From positions 1-17,944 of the forward strand of contig VSPF01000040.1 of assembly GCA_009775195.1 (NCBI GenBank): 17,944 nt of DNA, written 5' to 3'. The translations under genes were made by a program, and so were the position numbers. This document shows positions 8,590-15,465 of the stretch, in pieces; position 1 is the stretch's first letter; every line of letters begins with the position of its first letter. The DNA is from Muribaculaceae bacterium (lineage in GTDB: Bacteria; Bacteroidota; Bacteroidia; Bacteroidales; Muribaculaceae). Under the pieces are notes generated by a model. It saw only the letters and a list, made by a program, of their open reading frames with translations. It was not told the origin of the DNA and did no database searches.

Positions 8590-8640
8590 AAAATGAGGCC
8601 GTAAATAATTACCTGAGTAATTACCGTGCGGCCTCATCTT
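8590..8640 (-). terminator. Intrinsic terminator after the FG-GAP gene
   Basis: In the minus-strand transcript a 12-bp outer stem (8629-8640 pairing with 8590-8601, one G-U pair) has a 9-bp perfect GC-rich core, ATGAGGCCG with CGGCCTCAT. Inside it sits a second 7-bp stem (GTAATTA/TAATTAC at 8606-8612 and 8617-8623) with a 4-nt loop. The stem runs into TTTTCTTT. It begins 36 bp after the stop codon at 8676 and would end the SusC/SusD/FG-GAP transcript. The structure could also form on the other strand. Confidence 0.8.
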
Positions 8641-8675
8641 ATAATCAGAGCCTAACTACAGTGAGGCCGATTTGG

Positions 8676-10403
8676 TTAGCGCACGAAAACTTTTTCGACT
8701 TTCGAGCCCTGACGACGGATATAGAGGCCGCTCCCGGGGTTTGCAACCTTGACGCCCTGGAGATTGAAGTATTCAACCGCTGCAGCGTTGTCGGCACCGA
8801 TAGTTTCGATGCCGGAGAGGGCACCTACGGCAAAGGCACTTGCTGCCTTGGCACCGTCGATAGACTGTACGCCCCATTCAGCGACTTTGCTCATGGGTAT
8901 ATTGAGAACGACTTTGCAAGCTGTAGACGCGGCACAAACGTTACTGCTGCGGAGCTTGCCGGTTGCGGGGTCGGCCGGAACGGCAGTGATAACCTGGCCG
9001 TCTGTAGTCTTTACATAGTAATTGTAGCGAAGCGCATCAACCGGGGTGAAACCTGTGCCCTGGCTTGCTTTTTCGTCAGAACCGGCGTTCCACGAGAATT
9101 CAGTCTTGTTGCCGTTGGCAACAGCTACGAGGCCGGTAGGAGCGTTGGGGGCCTTGTTGGCAACACGCGAGCCGGCACCGTTGTAGATTTGGAAGTGACG
9201 GGGGCCGTCGCCGTCCATATAGCCCATCAAGATAATGTCGGGAACATTGTTGTTGTTCATATCGGCAGCAAGCACTGCGGCACCGCCACGGTGCTGGCCA
9301 AGTTTGTCGCTTACGGCTGTAAACTTGCCGTCGCCTTCATTAAAGGCATAGACCGAGTTCTTCAGCCCGTCGTTCTCGCCTGCATAGACAAGGTCGATGT
9401 TGCCGTCGCCGTTGAGGTCGCACCAGTCAGCACCACTGCACTGAAAACCAGGCAGGCCGGCATCAATCATGGTAAATGTGTCGTCACCGTTGTTCTTGTA
9501 CACGTATGCGGCAAGTTCCCAGTTGTTGGGGCATGAGGTACCTGTGATAAACACATCAAGCAGCCCGTTGCCGGTAAGGTCGGCAAAAATAACCTGTCCT
9601 TTCTCTGTTCCGGATGTGTTGCCTACGATTACTTCGGTGAATTTGCCAGTACCGTCGTTCTTCCAGATGCGGCAGCAGTCGTTGCCGAAGTCGTCGGCCC
9701 AACCCGAAACAAGTATGTCGGCGAAACCGTCGCGGTTGTAGTCGCCCACACAAAGTGTGCCGCCGCGCTGTGGCTTGATGCCGGTGTTTTCATCCTTGAT
9801 AAATTTGCCGGAGCCGTTGTCGTTGAAAAATACCACAGGAGTGCCCTGGTCTTCACGAGGGTTCCCGCAGAAGGTGACGATATCCTGATAGCCGTCGCCG
9901 TTGAAGTCGGCCACAACGAGAGTGCCGGCATACCATTTTTCAGCATCACCGCCGTCTATGCTCATTTCGCCGTCGAGAGAAAAGTCATCTACCATTTGGA
10001 AGGTGCCGTCGCCATTGCCTTTCATGAGTTTAGCGTTCCATGAAGAAGCATAAATGAGGTCGACGTTACCGTCGTTATTATAGTCGATAGTGTAGATGAT
10101 GCGTTCCCACATGCAACCGTCGGGGTCGGGAAGGTCGACCGAGGCAGTAAATGTCGACCCGGCTTCATCGAGGTGGAGCGCCTTCAATGTGTTTGCCCAG
10201 CCGGCATTGAGGTCGCGACCTTTGGCGATAAGTTCCATCATGCCGTCATTGTCAATATCTGCAAGAACGGTGTTACCGTGGAAAAGGCCGTTCGACACCA
10301 GTGAAGTCAGATTTGTAAGTTCCGAGTAGTTTGTCTGGCGTGCGGCACCCATGCCCGTCAGAGCGACTGCAGATGCAGCCAAAGTAATGAGTAAAGATTT
10401 CAT
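8676..10403 (-). CDS. Secreted seven-repeat FG-GAP/VCBS propeller protein, putative surface glycan-binding protein
   Basis: 575 residues with a signal peptide at about 1-21. Seven calcium-binding-type loops of the form DxNxDGxxD occur at residues 49, 107, 166, 221, 275, 329 and 381, for example DYNNDGNVD, DFNGDGYQD and DLNGDGNID. The spacing is a regular 52-59 residues, which predicts a seven-bladed beta-propeller. The fifth (DLTGNGLLD) and seventh (DMNNNNVPD) loops are degenerate. A domain resembling fibronectin type III follows (about 417-530, starting APNAPTGL). The protein ends in a short module, EYFNLQGVKV then GLYI and KVFVR, typical of T9SS-like C-termini in Prevotella/Muribaculaceae-type bacteria. 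No catalytic motif is seen. Placed after SusC and SusD, where SusE/SusF-type proteins usually sit, it may bind glycan at the cell surface; this is inference. FG-GAP propellers also occur in some lyases and adhesins, so an enzymatic or adhesive role is not excluded. Confidence 0.85.
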   Translation of the reverse strand: MKSLLITLAASAVALTGMGAARQTNYSELTNLTSLVSNGLFHGNTVLADIDNDGMMELIAKGRDLNAGWANTLKALHLDEAGSTFTASVDLPDPDGCMWERIIYTIDYNNDGNVDLIYASSWNAKLMKGNGDGTFQMVDDFSLDGEMSIDGGDAEKWYAGTLVVADFNGDGYQDIVTFCGNPREDQGTPVVFFNDNGSGKFIKDENTGIKPQRGGTLCVGDYNRDGFADILVSGWADDFGNDCCRIWKNDGTGKFTEVIVGNTSGTEKGQVIFADLTGNGLLDVFITGTSCPNNWELAAYVYKNNGDDTFTMIDAGLPGFQCSGADWCDLNGDGNIDLVYAGENDGLKNSVYAFNEGDGKFTAVSDKLGQHRGGAAVLAADMNNNNVPDIILMGYMDGDGPRHFQIYNGAGSRVANKAPNAPTGLVAVANGNKTEFSWNAGSDEKASQGTGFTPVDALRYNYYVKTTDGQVITAVPADPATGKLRSSNVCAASTACKVVLNIPMSKVAEWGVQSIDGAKAASAFAVGALSGIETIGADNAAAVEYFNLQGVKVANPGSGLYIRRQGSKVEKVFVR

Positions 10404-10433
10404 ATAGAGTTAGTTGATGTTTTTATTTCGTGT

Positions 10434-10467
10434 AAAAAAAGGCAACAGTTACAGCCGTGCAGCCTTT
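10434..10467 (-). terminator. Weak hairpin with T-run between the SusD and FG-GAP genes
   Basis: In the minus-strand transcript AAAGGC (10467-10462) can pair with GCCTTT (10443-10438) around an 18-nt loop, and the run of seven T continues to 10434. The 6-bp stem is short, so this may be a partial terminator that lowers expression of the FG-GAP gene relative to SusC/SusD. The rest of the 209-bp gap (10404-10612) shows no TAnnTTTG box and no open reading frame I would call, so readthrough from SusC/SusD is the likely source of FG-GAP transcription. Confidence 0.35.
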
Positions 10468-10612
10468 AGAGCCACGCCCGGGCATGAGGACAGACACCAA
10501 AATGCCTGACCAATGCGATAATACCTAATCTTGTCCGTGGCGCGACTCGGAGGTCACACGGCTGTCGCTGTTGTCGTGGGGGATATGATTACAAAACGAG
10601 ATTGCGAACCTA

Positions 10613-12202
10613 TTACATATAACCCTCGTTCTGGTCAGAGAAGTCGATATCGAGGTTCTGCTCGATTTCCGACATGGGTATGGGCCATACCACGTGCCAA
10701 GGCTGGATTGTGCCCGAACGTTTCGCCCATTTGTTACGCTCTTTCACGTACTCATAGAACTTGCCTGTACGGGCCAGGTCGAACTTGCGCCAGCGCTCAC
10801 CAAAGAGCTCTCGTACGCGCTCAGTCATTAGCTGTTCGCGGAACTCGTCCTTCGACATATTGGCTTTCCAGAGCATTTCGTCGGGGATATCGAACTCCCA
10901 GGCACGAGAGCGAACATCGTTGACCCAGTCAACGGCCTCGGAGGTACGGCCAAGCTCGTTGAGGCACTCGGCATAGAGCAGATATGCGTTGCCAAGGCGC
11001 AGCCAGGGTATGTTCTTGCCGGCATTCCACATATTGTTGATACCCATACCCGAGTAGCGGTCGGTACGGTAGTCTTCGTATTTCTTGATATGGGGTTTAC
11101 ATTCGTCCTGGTCTTCGGGCGAGAGACCTTCCCATTCGAGGCCGGGTATGTAGTCTTCGGCATTCTTGCCGCCCCACTCGAAGTCGTAGCGGATAGACTC
11201 TTCCTTGCGGACGTCGCCTTCCTCCCATATACCTCCGTCCTCTACGTCGGAGTATGCCCATTCGGTAGGCACTGCGTGGTCGTAACCGGCGAAATAGCAG
11301 GCATCGCCACCCATCGACGCTGCTGCGCGCGAACCAACCATAAACTGGTTGCCGTGGTTGTCGGGCCATGTTGTAGAGAACTGGAACTCAAAGATAGCCT
11401 CGGAAGTGTTGGGGGTATTGTAATCAAACAAATCATAATAGGGTACCAGGCTAAAGGGGCCTTCTACAACCTGTTTGAGACACTGCTCGGCCTTGGCGAA
11501 GTCGCGCAAGCCGGTCTCTTCGGGGGCAGCCATATATGCATAACCGAGGAGCATCAGGCCGGCATATTTCGATATGCGTCCCGGGTCGTTCTTTTCGGGC
11601 GCGTTGTTGGCGGCATTTGTAAGGTCGTTGATGACATAAGTCCACACAGTGGTCAAGTCCTGACGACGGGTACCCAGCTCGGCGATACGGCCGAGGTCGA
11701 TGATTGGAATTCTGCCATAAATCATGGTCATATCCATCAGTAGCGAACCACGGATAAACGAAGCCTCGGCCCATACCTGCCTGGCCTTATCATCTTCGCT
11801 GACTTTGGGCTCGAGGGCGTTGATAAGTTTCGCAGCCTCAGAAATCTTGGGCCAACGCCAGTTCCAGCAGTTGGTCACATACTCCTGGTCGGATGTCAGC
11901 AGAGCGTCGAAACGGTCAATCGCGCCGTTCTTGCCACCACCCTCTTTAAGAGCCTGGAAAGCACCGTTCTGTATTTCGTCGGTACCGTCGGAGAGGTAGT
12001 AGTAGTTGTGTCCGGCCCAGAGGTCGCGCCAGTTCTTGTAGAGGGCGAGAAGCGAAGTCTCGGCAGTCTCAACATTGCCGTAGATTTTTTCTTCGGGCAA
12101 CTGGGTGCGGCTCGGCTCATCGAGGAAATCGCTGCATGATGCCATCGAGAGAGTGGCAACGGCGGCTACACCCATTGTTATGATTTTATTATGGAATTTC
12201 AT
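10613..12202 (-). CDS. SusD-like (RagB/SusD family) nutrient-binding lipoprotein
   Basis: Outer-membrane lipoprotein of 529 residues that caps the SusC channel and captures oligosaccharides. A lipoprotein signal ends in MASC with Cys23 as the lipidated residue, followed directly by SDFLDEPSRTQ, the usual SusD mature N-terminus. Helical TPR-like segments fill the N-terminal half (AETSLLALYKNWRDL; AEASFIRGSLLMDM). The C-terminal part has the family pattern LGNAYLLYAECLNELG, TERVRELFGERWRKFDLAR and PIPMSEIEQN, ending QNEGYM. Length is typical. The start lies 18 bp after the SusC stop, so the pair is cotranscribed and presumably forms one complex. Ligand specificity cannot be read from the sequence; a mannan-type oligosaccharide is inferred from the neighbouring glycosidases. 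Confidence 0.97.
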   Translation of the reverse strand: MKFHNKIITMGVAAVATLSMASCSDFLDEPSRTQLPEEKIYGNVETAETSLLALYKNWRDLWAGHNYYYLSDGTDEIQNGAFQALKEGGGKNGAIDRFDALLTSDQEYVTNCWNWRWPKISEAAKLINALEPKVSEDDKARQVWAEASFIRGSLLMDMTMIYGRIPIIDLGRIAELGTRRQDLTTVWTYVINDLTNAANNAPEKNDPGRISKYAGLMLLGYAYMAAPEETGLRDFAKAEQCLKQVVEGPFSLVPYYDLFDYNTPNTSEAIFEFQFSTTWPDNHGNQFMVGSRAAASMGGDACYFAGYDHAVPTEWAYSDVEDGGIWEEGDVRKEESIRYDFEWGGKNAEDYIPGLEWEGLSPEDQDECKPHIKKYEDYRTDRYSGMGINNMWNAGKNIPWLRLGNAYLLYAECLNELGRTSEAVDWVNDVRSRAWEFDIPDEMLWKANMSKDEFREQLMTERVRELFGERWRKFDLARTGKFYEYVKERNKWAKRSGTIQPWHVVWPIPMSEIEQNLDIDFSDQNEGYM

Positions 12203-12220
12203 GTCGATAGATTTGTAATG

Positions 12221-15200
12221 TTAGAAGATGCTGAACGAAAGGCCGAGTGTATAGCTGCGCTCGTTGGGATATAGGTTGTCGCCGAACTCGGGGTCGAAAC
12301 CTTTGTCCTTTGTGGCAGTGAACACATTAGAGGCTGTGAAATATACACGCAGGTTGTTCACACGTATTCTATTTGTAATCTTTGCCGGTACGATATAGCT
12401 CAGTGTGAGGGTCGACAGGCGCAGATACGAGGTGTTCTGTATATAGCGGTCGGTATCACCGGCACCGAAGGGGGTATAGCCGGTAGCATTTGTAATCTTG
12501 CGGGGGAAGTATGCGCCGGTGTTTTCGGGCGTCCAGTAGTTACCTATGAGTTCGGGGCTGCCATGGCTAAGGCCTACCGAAGATATAAGGCCCTCGTAGT
12601 AACCGCTCAGGCGATGGCCACCAATGCTGTATGTAAAGATTGCGTTGAGGGTAAGGCCCTTCCAAGAGAGGTCGGTGTTGAAGCCGCCATAGAGTTTGGG
12701 GTCTTTATAAGCAGTGATAGTGCGGTCGTAGTTGTCAATCACGCCGTCGGGCTTGCCGTCGGGACCCGAGAGGTCGAGGGGGAACACGTCGCCGAGACCG
12801 ACCGTGCGGCCACGATAGTCAATGCCTTCCCAGAGTTCGCGGTTGTCCTCGTTGGCGATGCCGCCGAATTTGTAGCAGTAGATATTGTGGAGAGCTTCGC
12901 CTACGAAGAGGTTGCCTTCGCGGTCGGGAACCGAACTTTCGGTGGGCACGTTGAGCAGTCGGGTCACGCCGCCGTAGAGGCGTTTGATTTTGTTCTTATC
13001 GTGCGACATGTTGAGACCGATATTCCATGTGAAGTCACGGGTGGCGACAGGGGTGGCGTTGATTGAAACTTCGACACCACGGTTGTCGAGGTCGCCTACA
13101 TTCTCGGTAGTCGACGAGTAGCCTGTAGAGGTTGCCAGCGAGTGGCTCATGAGAAGGTCTTTGTTACGGGTAAAGAAGACATCGGCGGTGACAGAGAGGC
13201 GACGGTTGAAGAAGGCGAGGTCTACACCGATATTGGTCTGTTTTTGTTTTTCCCATGTAAGGTTGGGAGTGCCACGATGGCCGTTGGTATAGAAGCCGGC
13301 GGTACCGTTAGAAGACGACGGGTAATACATGGTGGCGTAGAGGTAGTTGCTGATATTCTGGTTACCTACCGAACCGTAACCGCCACGAAGTTTGATTTGG
13401 TCAATCCATGTAGTTTTGGGGAAGAAAGCCTCGTTTGTGATATCCCATGCGAGAGAGAACGAGGGGAAGTAACCCCACTGGTGGCCATTGCCGAATTTCG
13501 AAGAACCATCCCAGCGGCTGGTGAATGTGGCGAAGTAGCGATACTTGTAGTTATAGTTGGCACGGGCCACATACGACATGAGCGATGTAACCTGATGGTC
13601 GCTTTCGGGGCGCGAATTTTCCCAGTCGGCGGCACTGCCGAGCTGGTCCCAGCCAAGGTCGTTAGAAGCGAAACGACGGCCGTTGGCCTTGATTACGTTG
13701 TAGATATTGCGCGAGGCAGAGGTGCCGAAGAACACATCCATGTGGTGAGCGTGGTTGAAATCGCGGATATACTGTATTGTGTTATCCCACTGCCACTGGG
13801 TGTTGCCGAAACGCTGCTGTGTGGCATAGGCGTCGCCGCCACGGTAGCGGATTGACTCCTGTATGCCCGTGGGCTGGAACTGGTTCCAGCTCTGCTCGGC
13901 ACGGTTGATAGCGAATGTCGAACGTATGTTGAGTCCGTCGATGGGGTTGATATTGATATAGTTCGACGAGGTGAAGTGGTAGCGCGAACGCTCGGTCTTG
14001 ATTTCGAGAGTGTTGTAGGGGTTGAAGTTATTATTCTTCTCGGTATTGGGGCTCTGCCACCAAGTGCAGAGGTAGTCGGTTTCATGACGAGTCTCGTCGC
14101 TCATGAAAGGAGCATTGTCGACAAGGGGGTCGCAATAATATGCCTTATAGTACACATTGTCGTCGGTCATATTGTCGTGTGTGTAGCTGTAAGTGGTATT
14201 GGTGCCCACGCGCAGCCAGGGGGTGATATTGGCCGAAGCGTTGACACGGCCGTTATAGCGCTGCTGGTCGGTACCCTTTACCATGCCACGGAGGTCTTTG
14301 AGACCGAGAGAGATATACACGTTGGTCTTGTCGGTAGCCTGAGAGAACGACAGGTTGTGGTTGGTGGTGACACCGGTACGGAGCACGGGCTCAACCCAGT
14401 CGTACGAACGTCCGTTGAGATACGTTTCAAGCTCTTCGGCAGCAAACGCCTTGTCGGGAGCCATGACGAAGTTGTCGATGTGGTTTTGCAAGTCTTCGGC
14501 GGTAGCATCGGGATTTTCGAAGAGGAAACCGTTGATATAAGCCTGCTTGCGGAGGTCGCCAAGCTGGGTGGCATTCATACGCTCGGGGCGATGACCCATC
14601 TTCTGCCACGATACCCAACCGTCGTAGCTCACCTGGCCGTTGCCCTGCTTGCCCTTCTTGGTGGTAACGATGATTACACCGTTGGCACCGCGAGAACCGT
14701 AGAGAGCTGTCGCAGAAGCATCTTTGAGCACCTGTATGCTCTCGATATCGTTGATATTAAGAGAATTGTAGAAACCGAACTCATTGCCCATCACCAAACC
14801 GTCGACAACGTAGATAGGGTCGGAACCGGCATTGATGGTATTGGTACCACGGATTTTGATGCCCGAGTCGGCGGAGGGCTTTGAAGAACGAGTAACGGCC
14901 ACACCGGTAACACGGCCCTGAAGAGCCTCGTTGAGACTGGTAACAGGTTTTTGGGTAAGCACGTCAGAATCGATGTGAGAAACGGCGCCCGTAAGGTCGC
15001 TTTTTTTCATAGAAACACCTACGACGACAACTTCGTCGAGAAGGTCTGAAGATTCCTTAAGGACAATCTGCATTTTACCGTTAGCGGGAACCTTGACTTC
15101 GGTCGACTGGTATCCGACATAGGAGACCTGGAGTATGTCGCCCACTTTGGCAGACACGGTGAACTGGCCGTCAACATTGGTAGCCACTCCCCTGCTCTCG

Positions 15201-15334
15201 CCCTTTACAACAACAGATGCTCCCGGCAGAGGTTCATGACTTTCGTCAATCACCGTGCCTGTAACGTTGGTCTGTGCCACTGCTGTGAGGCAGAAGGCGA
15301 CCACGAGCATCAAAGCACTGAGGAATTTTTTCAT
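12221..15334 (-). CDS. SusC-like (SusC/RagA family) TonB-dependent transporter
   Basis: Outer-membrane, TonB-powered importer of oligosaccharides, 1037 residues, a normal SusC length. The order is: signal peptide (1-20, cleavage AVA/Q); carboxypeptidase-regulatory-like domain (about 22-95, VTGTVIDESHEPLPGAS); TonB box DEVVVVG (100-106); plug domain (about 110-227, with IRGTNTINAGSDPIYVVDG and LKDASATALYGSRGANG); then a 22-strand-type barrel ending in SYTLGLSFSIF with a terminal aromatic residue. No N-terminal STN domain is present, so sigma/anti-sigma signalling is unlikely, in keeping with control by the HTCS. It has its own -7 box and an upstream inverted repeat. SusD follows after 18 bp. 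Confidence 0.97.
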   Translation of the reverse strand: MKKFLSALMLVVAFCLTAVAQTNVTGTVIDESHEPLPGASVVVKGESRGVATNVDGQFTVSAKVGDILQVSYVGYQSTEVKVPANGKMQIVLKESSDLLDEVVVVGVSMKKSDLTGAVSHIDSDVLTQKPVTSLNEALQGRVTGVAVTRSSKPSADSGIKIRGTNTINAGSDPIYVVDGLVMGNEFGFYNSLNINDIESIQVLKDASATALYGSRGANGVIIVTTKKGKQGNGQVSYDGWVSWQKMGHRPERMNATQLGDLRKQAYINGFLFENPDATAEDLQNHIDNFVMAPDKAFAAEELETYLNGRSYDWVEPVLRTGVTTNHNLSFSQATDKTNVYISLGLKDLRGMVKGTDQQRYNGRVNASANITPWLRVGTNTTYSYTHDNMTDDNVYYKAYYCDPLVDNAPFMSDETRHETDYLCTWWQSPNTEKNNNFNPYNTLEIKTERSRYHFTSSNYININPIDGLNIRSTFAINRAEQSWNQFQPTGIQESIRYRGGDAYATQQRFGNTQWQWDNTIQYIRDFNHAHHMDVFFGTSASRNIYNVIKANGRRFASNDLGWDQLGSAADWENSRPESDHQVTSLMSYVARANYNYKYRYFATFTSRWDGSSKFGNGHQWGYFPSFSLAWDITNEAFFPKTTWIDQIKLRGGYGSVGNQNISNYLYATMYYPSSSNGTAGFYTNGHRGTPNLTWEKQKQTNIGVDLAFFNRRLSVTADVFFTRNKDLLMSHSLATSTGYSSTTENVGDLDNRGVEVSINATPVATRDFTWNIGLNMSHDKNKIKRLYGGVTRLLNVPTESSVPDREGNLFVGEALHNIYCYKFGGIANEDNRELWEGIDYRGRTVGLGDVFPLDLSGPDGKPDGVIDNYDRTITAYKDPKLYGGFNTDLSWKGLTLNAIFTYSIGGHRLSGYYEGLISSVGLSHGSPELIGNYWTPENTGAYFPRKITNATGYTPFGAGDTDRYIQNTSYLRLSTLTLSYIVPAKITNRIRVNNLRVYFTASNVFTATKDKGFDPEFGDNLYPNERSYTLGLSFSIF

Positions 15335-15381
15335 GATTTAGGTTGTTTGATTTTTATGGTTTATGATTAGGTTTACTGATG

Positions 15382-15389
15382 CAAAATTA
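15382..15389 (-). promoter_or_regulatory. Bacteroidetes -7 box of the SusC/SusD operon
   Basis: The minus strand reads TAATTTTG, an exact TAnnTTTG match. The expected start is near 15375, with a leader of about 40 nt before the ATG at 15334. The only TTG upstream lies 15 bp away, too close for a consensus -33 element, which suggests dependence on an activator. The box and the following GCA are identical to those of the alpha-galactosidase promoter. Confidence 0.7.
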
Positions 15390-15413
15390 TTACAACATTT
15401 GCTTCAATAGGTA

Positions 15414-15455
15414 GAATAAACACACCAAAAAATAGAAATTTTGGCGCGTTTATTC
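15414..15455. repeat. 17-bp inverted repeat upstream of the SusC promoter
   Basis: Arms at 15414-15430 (GAATAAACACACCAAAA) and 15439-15455 (TTTTGGCGCGTTTATTC) are inverted copies with two mismatches, both G-U pairs in RNA, around an 8-bp spacer. It begins 10 bp after the beta-mannosidase stop and ends 24 bp before the SusC -7 box. As RNA it would form a stable stem, but no T-run follows on the minus strand, so a pure terminator role is doubtful. A regulator binding site, or a dual site, fits the position better. Confidence 0.7.
15418..15430 (-). promoter_or_regulatory. Candidate HTCS operator, copy 2
   Basis: The minus strand reads TTTTGGTGTGTTT, 28 bp upstream of the SusC -7 box. It differs by one base from the copy at 1972-1984. 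The other arm of the inverted repeat, on the plus strand at 15439-15451, reads TTTTGGCGCGTTT, giving a three-copy consensus TTTTGGYKYGTTT. Assignment to the HTCS is inferred from conservation and spacing. Confidence 0.5.
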
Positions 15456-15465
15456 ATTTTGGGCA

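Noticed and set aside
8661..9536. A 291-codon open frame on the plus strand
   Set aside because: Antisense to the FG-GAP repeat gene; its repeated pattern only mirrors the repeats of the real gene.
8806..10260. FG-GAP repeats as a DNA repeat array or CRISPR-like element
   Set aside because: The periodicity is in the protein (52-59 residues) and the DNA of the copies is not closely identical; it is a beta-propeller coding region.
13976..14884. A 302-codon open frame on the plus strand
   Set aside because: Antisense to the plug and early barrel of the SusC-like protein, which is certain on the minus strand.
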